Shown here in pieces: positions 53,456-63,506 of a DNA stretch of 64,000 bases (position 1 is the first letter of the stretch; every line of letters begins with the position of its first letter). The translations under genes and the position numbers were made by a program. The notes beneath the pieces are model-generated. The model had not been told where the DNA came from. It worked only from the letters and a program-made list of their open reading frames with translations, and did no database searches. This DNA comes from Phytophthora hibernalis (taxonomy: Eukaryota > Oomycota > Peronosporomycetes > Peronosporales > Peronosporaceae): positions 619,406 through 683,405 of the forward strand of contig JAAKBF010000378.1 of assembly GCA_012656075.1 (NCBI GenBank). Reading direction: 5' to 3'.

Positions 53456-55464
53456 GGTGCTTGATACCAGCGACAGGCTCTTACCTTCACGCCCCAATCC
53501 AAACAATTTCTTTTGCCGATGAAACCAACTGAGGGTGAGGACTTACAAATATAGTGCCAAGCGCCCCCTTGGTCGACTGAATTTACATCAGAACGTGAGG
53601 TGAGGGAGCATGGCATGCTGCATACCCTCGACGTTCTGATGATGCTATCTTCTCTCTACGCATGCGGCATGCGTCATGAAGTCAACAGACCCACGTCAGG
53701 AGTATATCCAGCCCCACGGCTATGCAATTTACTGACAATCGCGTAAAGTGACCATCGCGCTGGAGAATTCAAGGTATATATGGATGAATATGATCACTTA
53801 TCGGACCTTACTTAAATTTTGTATTGTGGCCTATCACTGAATTTTGTATTTAATTAGCCAATCAAGAAAACGATTTCAGATAGTATCCAACAATGATTGG
53901 ATTTAGGGTTAGGTAGGTCCTCTGTAGTATCGGGTCCGAGGGGAGCGAAAAATATGTGTACCTCAATACATATGCCTAGTGTAGAGCGTGTCCCATGCAT
54001 AATTTCAACATATCGGACCTATACGACCAGTATAGATCCATCAGAGTGCGTAGCTGCAGAAGTGTGACAATTCTGGAATTTTCTGCGACATTATAGCTTA
54101 CCTACTAGTATGAAAACACACTTTCAGATTAGATCACTTCAGCAGCATGCTGCATCAAGTTCCCGAGTCCCCAGAGTTCCAAGACCACTCTAAGTGCCCA
54201 AGCGCACCGGGGTGACAATGAGCCCGGATCCGGTCAAGATTGTACTCAGTCTTCCGGAAATGAAGTGTAAAACACAGGAGACGTACGCGTTGACGCCCGC
54301 GCAGGTGTATCGCCACCCTGCTGCGGTGGAGTGTGGGAACAATATGGCAATATGGCAATCATCAAGTAACTAGTAGGTAAACTGAGTACTTGGTTGAGCC
54401 CAACGAAACGTTGACTTTCGCGTTCATTTGGTTTAAGCTCCACCAAGGTGCAACTCTTCTGCATCTCATCTACACACTTCTGCATTTGCTTAATTGTACG
54501 TTCCACAGTTTCAATACTGATCCAGACTCAGTGCCGAGTTTACCGAAAACACTTGTCGAGTATAACCGAAAAATCACGCTCAGTGTAAAACAAACAAGTC
54601 GAGAATACTTAAAAATTTTGTCGGTATCGAGCATATCCGAAAATGCTCCTAGCCTACTTATACCACAATGAAAATATGCTAGAATTCAATCAATTGCCCA
54701 CATATGCACTTCTTCGAATGAAGGTTTGTTTACCTCCGCTTGAAGACTGCAACATGACTGACAACAACTTATCGAAGGTAGTTTCTGGTAGTAGAAACCA
54801 CTTCACCCTCGTCCCCGTGACCGTTTTGCCGCCGTCACCATCTGCGGCTACCACATGGCCATCGTCCTCGTTGGCCGTCACTCCGCCGAAGCCTCCACAG
54901 CTACCAAACCGACGAGGTGGCCGCTACGCCGCTGTAGTTACCCTCAGACGCCATATAGCGTGTCTAACAAGATTAAGTTCAACTGCAACAACGTGCGAAT
55001 GCAGTTCATGAAACACTTTCTACAACAACCAAGATTTGAAATCATAGCCAACTAGTATCACATGCATATAAACAAAAACATTATACAAGAACAAAACATT
55101 ATTAATACCAATGGTCATACACATATACGTACACATGCATACTCTGCTGAGGTAGACCTCCGCAGCCACGACACCGCCGCTGTCATCCTCTGCAGCGTAC
55201 AGTCGTCGTAGTCGTCCGCGGTCATCAGGCCGCCTCTGTCGTCCACAGTCACCGCACCGTCGCTCCATCCATCATTCCGCCGCTGTTGTCTGCAGCCATC
55301 TTGCTGCCACTGTCGTACCGCGCCATCATGAACATCTCACCGTCGCCGCTGTCGTCCTCACGCCGCTGGCGTCCTCTGTGCCAACCGATTGTGTTGTGTG
55401 TGTACGTACACACTGGGTGGAGAGTGGTGGCTTACAGCCAGTGAGTTTTACTTATTTTGACCAA
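53456..55464. other. Intergenic, no gene; degenerate GC-rich repeat near the right end
   Basis: There is no convincing frame between the kinase gene and the next retroelement. 53640-54500 is ordinary AT-rich sequence. At about 54830-54930 and 55150-55380 there are degenerate triplet-type repeats built on CCGCCGCTGTCGTCC-like units, interrupted by ATACA-rich sequence at 55050-55130. They resemble the remains of a GC-rich minisatellite. Confidence 0.45.
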
Positions 55465-56286
55465 TCAGGGTTTGAGGTGTACCGTGTTTTTGGTACAGGT
55501 CCGGTAAAGTCCTTGGTCCGATATTTTATCTAGGGACTGCTGGATTGCGAGTCTCGAGTCTCCCACCACAATTAAATCCTCGGTGCCGCGCTCCAGTGCG
55601 GTCAAGACACTGTTGTTCATACCTGCGTACTCAGCGAGGTTTACGGTGGTGGTCTCGAGGTAAGCACTCGCAGCCGTCACTACCGTCCATTCTGGTAATT
55701 TCCATAAAATCCAGGAGCAACTACCATACCCGCCATTCTTCTCCGTCTTGGCTGAGCCATCAAAAGACATCACCACGCCATTGTAATTCCTCGGAAGGCA
55801 TGCGTGTGATCCCCGTGAAGGTGTGGTCACCGGCGCTAACGAGTCTTCCAGTTCAACAAAGCTGATAAGACCAGCTTGTAGTAGCTGAGCGAAAGCACAA
55901 TCGCGTTCCCTGACTCGATTGACCTTGTGCCACGGGGACAACATCACTGCGAAGTGGGTCGTACGACCGAACAATGTCTTCGACTTATGCACCCACTCCA
56001 GTGTCGAGAACCGAGTGTAGACGTGGAGAGTTCGTTCGACCAGCTGAATGTAGCACACTTTCAGCAGTAACAGCAACGCTAACACCTCCTTCTCGGCCGG
56101 GTGGTAATTCATCTCGGCGTCTTTCAGGACGCGGCCGCAGAACCGCACGGGGTGCAACTTACCATCATGGTACTGCATCCGAATAGCGCTCAGAGCCCAC
56201 TCGTTGGCGAATAGCGTCACATGCACCTCTTTTGCTCGGTCGAAGGGGCGCAGCATTGGTGCATCGGCAACCTTCTGTTGCAGCAT
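55465..56286 (-). pseudogene. Connection domain and second RNase H of Ty3-R
   Basis: The 273-codon frame gives VHVTLFANEWALSAIRMQ, FCGRVLKDAEMNYHPAEKEV and VYTRFSTLEWVHKSK, a first RNase H whose initial Asp (usual YTDAS) is Ala/Asn and whose TDH is TRF. Then comes GVVMSFDGSAKTEKNGGYG (Asp), VNLAEYAGM (Glu) and LIVVGDSRLAIQQ (Asp), a complete second RNase H up to the truncation. Loss of catalytic residues in the first domain and their presence in the second parallels retroviral connection and RNase H domains. The coding stops where unrelated repeat DNA begins. Confidence 0.75.
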
Positions 56287-56299
56287 CGCGATGAGTTCC

Positions 56300-57452
56300 C
56301 TGCCGGTGTAAAATCATCATCCGTGAGTTGATACAGGGCGGCCACGTAGACTGCAAAGTCTTGGATGAATCTGCTGTAATAATTCAACGCGCCGAGGAAT
56401 GACTGCATTCCTTTCTTCGAGGACGGAAACGGCAGCTCCGTCACTGTCTTCAACTTTTTTATCGGCCTGAATGCCGTCGGCCGACACCTCATGCGACAGG
56501 AAGTCTACTCGACCTTGTACAAAATGCTCTTCGTGAAACTCACACTTATTCGACACTCACTGAACCGTTGAAGCAGGCGGTCCAGGGTGGCGACACAAGA
56601 GTCAAAAATCTCGGAGCCGAAACCAATATCGTCAACGAACGACCGCCGATCGAACACTGGCACCAACGAGGACTCATCTGCCTCTCCCGTGGAGAACATA
56701 TCCGCGACAGGACTGTTCACCAATTTGGTCACAGCATCGAGCGTCACCGAGGACTCGCGGTCGTCTTCGAACTCGGTCGGAAAAGCTGTCGAAACCTCGG
56801 ACGGCCGTGCAGAACCGTCGGTCGCTCCTGTTCTAGCGGCCTCAGCGACCGTTTCAGCCGATCGCATCAACTCAGAGAACTGGGTCCAACCACCCTTGGG
56901 CTGAACGAACCTCCATATAGCGTTATCAATCATTCGTTGGTAAATCATCGGTGCGTTCTTCAGGCCAAACAGCATACACAGCCACTCAAAATGACCGAGT
57001 GCACAAACGAAGGCCGAGGTTTTCCGAGTTCTCATCGTCATCATTTTTGCCCAGAATCCGCTAGCTGCATCTAAAGAGAAGAACCACCGGTAGGCTTCTA
57101 GGTCCGTTAACAAATCGTCGACCAGCGGCATGGCATACTCCATGATCGTGGTGATTGCATTCACCATCTTGTAATCAATACACAGGCGAATATCAACGCC
57201 GTTCTTCTTCAGCACGATCACAATCGGGGATGCCCAAGGGCTGTCCGAGAACGCCACCAACCGAGCTTTCAACAAGCCTTTCAGTAACTCGTATAACTTC
57301 TTCAGGGGTTTCAGCGGTGTACGCCGAGCCCTCTGTTTTATCGGAGGGGCCCTCTGGACATCGAAATCGCATACCACGCCATAGGCTGGCGGTGGCAGAG
57401 CGTTTCCGCTCGAAATCATGATCTGTTCATGCTTCTGTAACACGTTGATCAA
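56300..57452 (-). pseudogene. Reverse transcriptase of Ty3-R
   Basis: The frame 57452-56505 has ALPPPAYGVVCDFDVQRA, DSPWASPIVIVLKKNGVDIR, EYAMPLVDDLLTDLEAY, SLDAASGFWAKMM (motif A) and ALGHFEWLCMLFGLKNAPM. An insertion of about 100 residues follows (from VQPKGGW to SSLVPVFD), then RRSFVDDIGFG (motif C, F-V-D-D). It ends in SFTKSIL, with the thumb in other frames (GRVDFLSHEVSADGI, LGALNYYSRFIQDFAVY). A stop at 57453-57455 separates it from the linker. Catalytic Asp residues are present, but the frame breaks make it inactive. Confidence 0.85.
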
Positions 57453-57455
57453 TTC

Positions 57456-58345
57456 TCATTGTTGCTCGGACGTTGCCTTCGGGTTCGCTACGTTGGGTCC
57501 TGTATAATCCAAAACCGTCTCCGAGGCTTCGGTCAGGTCTGGGAGGAATGCCAACTCATGTGCGCAATCGGTCAACTCGATTTCGTTTGCCACATGCTCG
57601 ACTACACCGCCGAGAGCATCGTCAATGTCGACAGCGACGCCAGCGGAAACGCCAGTCATAAGCGCTACAAACACCGACTCCAGGCGTGCCTCCGAATCTT
57701 CGGCGACCACGGATTCCGGTGCCTCGCCGGTAATTACCTCGCTGTCACCCCTGACCGAGGATTCGGACGTGGTTGAATCCTCACATTCCTCGGTTTCAAC
57801 ATCCATAGCCATTATGTCCGAGGTTGCCAGAGTAACGGTTACTGTCGGTTGGTCGCACCCACTCGGCTGTGCGTGGCACTCTTCAACGCCCTGTAGACGA
57901 TCCACCCGATGCACATCTTGGTGCGTTATCGGTCGGGAAAGAATCTTCCGAGGCGTCGAATATTCCCGCCGCTCGACTGCTGGTGGTTGACTGGCTAACC
58001 ACTGCTCGTACAGCTTGCTTTCACGCTTCAGTAATGTGTCATCCCGACACTCAGCGTACGCCAGCACTTGCCATTCGTCGTACTTCGCCGATCGTAGCCG
58101 GGTGTAGCCACGCCCTTGCGGAGATGACCACGTGGTACCCATAATACCACCGACTCGTGGTTTGTACAGTGAGCAACTCTCGGTGACACATTAGTCAGCC
58201 GGATAATCGCTGGTTGTCCTCGCTGAACCCTCGTCACTGTCGGCACGAGATTCCCAATCCGGCATATCCACACCTCGTGGGTGTTCAGAGGTGGACGTCG
58301 TCGAGGTAACTTGAACTCGTGCCACTCTCGTCCGGCGACTGACAA
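57456..58345 (-). pseudogene. Protease-RT linker of Ty3-R
   Basis: Frames 58345-58060 (EWHEFKLPRRRPPLNTHEVW, GNLVPTVTRVQRGQ, NHESVVLWVPRGHLRKGV) and 58100-57456 (YTRLRSAKYDEWQVLAYAE, then a long acidic stretch) correspond to the protease C-terminal flank and acidic linker. The DEWQVLAYAE motif is the counterpart of EWQNLAYG in Ty3-A at about 9015. No catalytic motif. Confidence 0.65.
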
Positions 58346-58349
58346 ATCC

Positions 58350-58861
58350 TAGGTCGGGCCACCGGCCACTTGCAGACCGTATACCGGAGCATCATCCTCG
58401 TTCTGGGATTCCACCAGGGGAACCATAACTTCATCCGGTAGCCGGGCCGTACCATGAAACAAATCTAACCGCACTCCATTTGGGATCATGAAGTCCGTGC
58501 CGAGGACCACATTGACCCCTGCACTATGATCCATAATCCACAACTCGAATTCATATACTCGCTCCCACCCAAGGGTAATCTTAACGAGTGCTCGGTGTGT
58601 CTCCATCACTCCTGGATTAATTCCTCTAACCCCCAGACTACGACCGTGGTCTGATACCTTCTGTACGCGTAGTTTCTTTGCATAAGAAGACGATATCACG
58701 CTCACATTTGCTCCAGTGTCGAGCAGAATCCTCGTTCTCGCGCCATCCACTGCCCCGTTTACCATGCACGCAATCCTTCCTCTTGTCGTAGCGTTGGGCC
58801 GACGACCACCCCATCCTCTCACCAGACAACAACTTGATTGCCTGGCCGAGACCGTTTGCAC
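58350..58861 (-). pseudogene. Retropepsin protease of Ty3-R
   Basis: A 170-codon open frame carries TRILLDTGANVSVISSSYAK with the active-site D-T-G-A, HRALVKITLGWERVYEFEL and VLGTDFMIPNGVRLDLFHG, the second conserved loop of retropepsins. The domain looks complete and uninterrupted. It would cleave gag and pol during particle maturation. It is separated from the gag zinc region by a frame change. Confidence 0.8.
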
Positions 58862-58999
58862 GAACCCGTGAACGCAAACAAATAGTCGGCGTCCAGCGCA
58901 GGTTCGGCTAACTGTGGCAGCCCGATTGGAACCAACCCAGTTTCAGTTGGAGGGCTGCCTAGTTTAAATGACTCCCATAGACCAATTCTTGAAGTTCTG

Positions 59000-61336
59000 G
59001 CGAGAGGTCTTTGTTCTCCACCTTTGCCTTCAAAAGAGACGCCAGCTCGTTGAATGCTTCGCATCTTCCCTCATCGTGTACTTGCACATCGTGCACCTCT
59101 TGAAACAATAGTGTGCAGAATGTGTGAGGCCACCACAGGCGGCACACGGGCCGTATTGTCGGCGACCGTCACGTCCGCTGAGGCCTCGGTTGTCTCGGTT
59201 GTGCAGGTATTGGTTATTCCCAACCCTCGGCCGGCGGTTGTCAGCCCGAGCAAACGTTCCCTCGGCGGCGTGACGACGCTCCGAATCATTCGCAGCAGCC
59301 ACGACCGTGGTCCTCATCCGACGCATACTCGTCGTCCGAGTACCTATCCGAGCTTCGGTCGCCATTGCTAGGGTAGTACTCCGGGTTGTAACCCTCGGTA
59401 TCATCATAACCGCTACTCGATGTCTCTGCAGGTTCTCCTCGCGGGTCGACCGATCCGTCCACCTTCAACGCAGCGACCATGTCTGTCAGTGCTTCAGCTA
59501 GAGTAACCCTCGGTCGGTATGGACGATCATCTCGACGTCGGTTGTCATCCCGATACCGGTCTTCCCGACGACGACCATTCTCTCGGTCACGCCGGTAGGG
59601 GTTCCGCGAATCCTCGGCGCGTCCATCGTCACGGCGACGACTATCACCCTGGCCTTTGGGGCGTCACACCGAGGATTTGCGTCCCTTTTCCGCTCGCGGC
59701 GTCGGAGGATATCGTTTATCATGTCTTCCAGGTCGTGGATATTCTGGACCCGCACGTAACACAGACGCCCGGTCTTCGCACGTATCGAGAAAGTGTTCAA
59801 CATGATCCTTGGCCTCACGACCGCCGTGCTCAAATTGCACCCCGGCGTTCCTGGCAGAGTCATTCAGCCGGTTCAGATAGTCGCAAACGTGCTCCTTCTC
59901 TTCACACCTCGCCTCGCTGAGTAGTACCGTGCTTTTGCCGATTGATTAAACCGGGAACAGTAGTACTTAATAAACGCATCACTCAACAATTTCCACGTTC
60001 ATCTCGTCTTCCGCGGGAGTTGTCGGTACCAGTGCAGGGCGCCATCTTGGAGGCTCAGCTCGAACGCCATGCACTCATTCGGTGGTGTGTGTTCCCTTCA
60101 TCTCATAGATGAAGGCTCGGAGCCATTGCATTGACTTCTCGCTCTTGTCTTGGAGGCCGAGATAGGTTTTGATGTTACCCAACGGGAGGTGCGTGGCGAT
60201 TTCAAGCCTCGGTGGGGAACTCTCGTTCTCCATCGCGCTGAGCTCACGGATTTGGCGTGCCCATTCTCCAGTCACGTCACCCCCTTGGTCTTCAACGTCG
60301 AACGAGGCGTCGTCCGAGGAGTCGTCGTGCATATCGAAGCGTCGGTTCGTCGTCCGACCTATGCTTCGGCCCACCGTCGGAGCATCCGTGTACTCTCGAA
60401 GCCTTTTGCCAACCGCTCGGTACGGTCCGCTGAATGAGGCGTTACCATGTGCGAATATTGAAAGTACGCCGAAGCGGTCCCTTTCGCTGAGAACACACCC
60501 GTCCCGACCGACTTCTCTGGCTGTCGCCCATGAGTTGTCGGTAGCGGGACCCTCGATGGATCCGTCCTCGGTCGTGCGTGAGAGGCTCGTCCGACTCAGG
60601 GCCCGGCTCAGGCACACCAAAACCGTCCGAAGTTTCTGTTTCCACTTGCGCAAAGAGAGCGCGGCGTCTTCGATCGACCAACCTTGAAGGTCGGCCTCGT
60701 GGGAGTGCCTGAGGTTCACAGCCCATAGCGCGGAACAGTTGTACCGTGTCCTCGGCCACCTGTTGGATGCTCCACGATTCCACCGGGACAACTAATTCTG
60801 CCCCGAGTTCCTTCCACACGGCTTGTCGAATTGACTTTGGCGCAAGGCCCGCATCCACTTGCTCTTCATCGTCACCTCCATGCATCTTCCCAAACCTTGT
60901 TGGCAGTCGAGTGTCCCCATTAACTGGAAGCCGACTACCGGTCGACCGAGAACTCGCGTCCTCGATCATCGTCAGCGATCGGAGATCGCCGAGTCCATCT
61001 TCGTTGTCCTCATGAGCTGGTTCAGGACCAGCCACTTCGTCCAACTCCTCGGTGAGGTTTCGCGCGAGCGATCTCACCCTCCGCTACGTCATGCTGAGAC
61101 GGTAACAGCTTTTGAAACATCGGAGATCGCTGTCGCTTCTTCCAGATATTCATCTTCATCATCTTCTTTGGCTTCAGAGTAGTCCATCCGCACGTCGAAG
61201 CAGTCCGAACGCTCGTTGATCGGCCCAAGGTACTTGGGGTCGCGAGTGTTGGACAGGATCGCACAGAAGCCTCGGTGTATCCTCCGCTCGACTTCATGGG
61301 CGTTGCTGGTACCGCTAACTTCGCTCCTTTCGCCAT
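59000..61336 (-). pseudogene. Gag of Ty3-R with Cys/His knuckle region
   Basis: The start at 61336 reads MAKGAKLAVPATPMKSSGGY, then in changing frames DPKYLGPINERSDCFDVRMD, NLTEELDEVAGPEPAHEDNE, QVAEDTVQLFRAMG and EIATHLPLGNIKTYLGLQDK with SMQWLRAFIYEMKG. The capsid part (about 60060-59700) has HWYRQLPRKTRWKLLSDAF, YYSARREEKEHVCDYLNRLN and RVQNIHDLEDMINDILRRRE. The nucleocapsid region near 59150 has YGPCAACGGLTHSAHYCFKR and CTMCK. The order matches oomycete chromovirus gag. Multiple frame changes make it non-functional. Confidence 0.75.
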
Positions 61337-61340
61337 TTTT

Positions 61341-62500
61341 CTCTTCTTCTATTCTTTCTTCTATCGAATGCTCGTTAGGGAAGGAACCTATATACAACCA
61401 AGACACACAGAAAGTCACTCCCAATCCCGTGTCGCGGCACCTGTTGTCGTAGGATCACGCAGAAATTCTCACTACCGAATGGTATGAGTCCCACCAACAA
61501 CACTCGCTTCCTTGTCAGGTCAACGAGCGTTGGATCAAACATGAAGACCAGAAACGATCCCTTACGCCGGGTTGGATGTGAACCATCTGTACACCTAGAT
61601 TGTATTAGGCCAACCCAATAACCTGCACCACTAGCCGCGAGTGAGGGCTAGGATGCAATATTGCGCTTTCGCGCGAACCCCGCAGTCACTCAAAAGGAAG
61701 GGTACCGGCTGACAGTCCTAATACGGGTTTGCCAAGGTAAAACCTCGGCGGCTAGTAAAATATGTATGGAACACTCGGTTCCACTATAATATATGGTGAA
61801 CGACGCTTCTCGTCGCTCCCAACACTCGGCCACTATAAACTCTTGGAGTGACCAGCAACAAACCCTCGGTTCAATGTACCTTAGGTTCGCTGACCAGCAT
61901 CCCATAAGTCGAGCGTATCAGACCTAAGATAAGCTAGCTAGACTTACCGAAGACGGACTTGACCCTTGGTGACTTGGGAGGAAGACTGCTGATTTATTTG
62001 TGTTGATCTATGGCCCTGAGAGCCTCTGTAGTAAATCCTATAACTAGTACTATATCTAAATACAAATATCCAGTGCGAACCGATCCTCGTATGTGATCCT
62101 GTACCCGGCTCTATAAGACCGAGGGTACGAAACTGAAATAGGTACAAACGAGGGTTCGTACCCTCGGCCGGGAATTTATTATACCCGACCGAGGCCTCGG
62201 TCACTAAACTATCGTGGTCACTGTGGTGCGGGGAATGTAATCTGCCAATCAGGGCACGCTGGTCACTTTCCTTCAGCAGGGCAACCTTGCCGACTGGCGA
62301 CCGAGCGTCCCCAAAACTCAACACCACAGTACGGTAGGAGACGAGATAGGACTTAACCGTAAATCAGAAGTGAATTTGCCATCAAGTGCACCAGTGCTTC
62401 GCCTCCATCTTCCAACGGGAATTACATTGGCCCTACAAGGTGTCGGCAAGTCTACAAGTAGCTGAACTGGTTGTTTGTGTAAGTCTGGATAATACATTGG
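61341..62500. other. Leader and probable LTR region of Ty3-R, dyad-rich
   Basis: There is no coding frame. CCTCGGT/ACCGAGG units recur between about 61735 and 62202. At 62119-62131 and 62155-62167 a 13-bp perfect inverted repeat (CCGAGGGTACGAA / TTCGTACCCTCGG) flanks a 23-nt loop. At 62187-62202 lies the 16-bp palindrome GACCGAGGCCTCGGTC. The region is where the LTR of Ty3-R should be, but TG...CA ends could not be fixed. Confidence 0.4.
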
Positions 62501-63120
62501 CCAGATTTGCCTTACACTAGTGCTCTACCTTCAAGTGTTGATATCGGATCCGACGGAGGTATTACTTGGCGAGGATCCTCAGTCACTCAACCACAGAATC
62601 CCCGCTATAGGAAGCGGCAAGTATCGCAAAGGAAGGAACCAACCACACCCCAAAGGCAACCAACCGGCCCCGGATCAAGTCGGCCACCGCCAGATCCAAG
62701 CTCGACTTTATCGCTTGGGATCTGAATCTCTGACCGGCAGCAGAGCGAAGACTTCCGCGCTGCTCCATCCACGTCCCGCCAGGACGTTTAAGAGTCACAT
62801 CGCTACATCTCTTCGGAGCGCTAAGAGAGCAGATCCAGCCCATCAACGGGTACACAAGGTGAGAAGTTCAGCAAATCGCGGATCGGGTACCCCCTACGTT
62901 AGTTGGTGTTCGGGCGCTGTTGGGAAGTTGGATCCTGTCTTAACCAGATTTTAACGGATCCCGCTATACCACAATGGTGCACGTGCCCGGATCCCTTGGC
63001 GACTCCGATTTCACCGTGAGTTCGCAGAAGAAGATGTGCAAGTGAAGAAAGAACCAGGGAACAAGCGTCATCGGAGATCGGATCGACGACGACGCCGCTG
63101 AATGAAGCAAGATCCGCCGA

Positions 63121-63253
63121 TCGACAGAGTCCTGGGAGGAGCTCTGTCGACAGACAGAAGAGGTAGATCCAGACCCGGATGTAGAAGAAACCTCTATCTA
63201 CTCCCCAGGTCCCTTCGGGGACCCCGCAGATCTCGATGCGAATCGAGATCTGC
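63121..63253 (+). promoter_or_regulatory. Three consecutive hairpins in the putative leader
   Basis: Hairpin 1: TCGACAGAG (63121-63129) with CTCTGTCGA (63142-63150). Hairpin 2: GGTCCC (63208-63213), loop TTCG, GGGACC (63218-63223), a C-UUCG-G tetraloop if transcribed. Hairpin 3: a perfect 12-bp stem, GCAGATCTCGAT (63226-63237) with ATCGAGATCTGC (63242-63253), closing a GCGA (GNRA-type) loop. Confidence 0.6.
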
Positions 63254-63506
63254 AGAAATGATGAGTAAAGGTTAAGCCTGAATCATATTAATCCGCAAAC
63301 CCACCAGTGCCAAGATCCACCACGAAGAAGAAGAACAAAGCTGCGCGAAATAAATTGAAGTCCCCAGAGTCGAGACCGAAGATCATGGTGAATCGGTGTT
63401 ACTCTGGAAAGAAGGATCACTGGAGTATATGTCATCGGAAGAGCTTGGACGGGTTCCTACTTGAGATCCGATGATGAAGATCCTGAATCTGAAGCATGTA
63501 GGAACT

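Larger units (their letters stand above)
55465..61340 (-). mobile_element. Ty3-R: 3'-truncated dual-RNase H Gypsy element
   Basis: On the minus strand: gag (61336-59000), protease (58861-58350), linker (58345-57456), RT (57452-56300), RNase H-like connection and second RNase H (56286-55465). Integrase, chromodomain and 3' LTR are missing; coding ends in the second RNase H. It is the same broad lineage as Ty3-A but a different family. Its leader lies in 61340-62480. Confidence 0.8.

Noticed and set aside
62905..62925. GTTCGGGCGC resembling a lysine tRNA T-arm or its primer site
   Set aside because: The TGG needed at the start of a primer site is missing in the matching orientation and no tRNA fold surrounds it.
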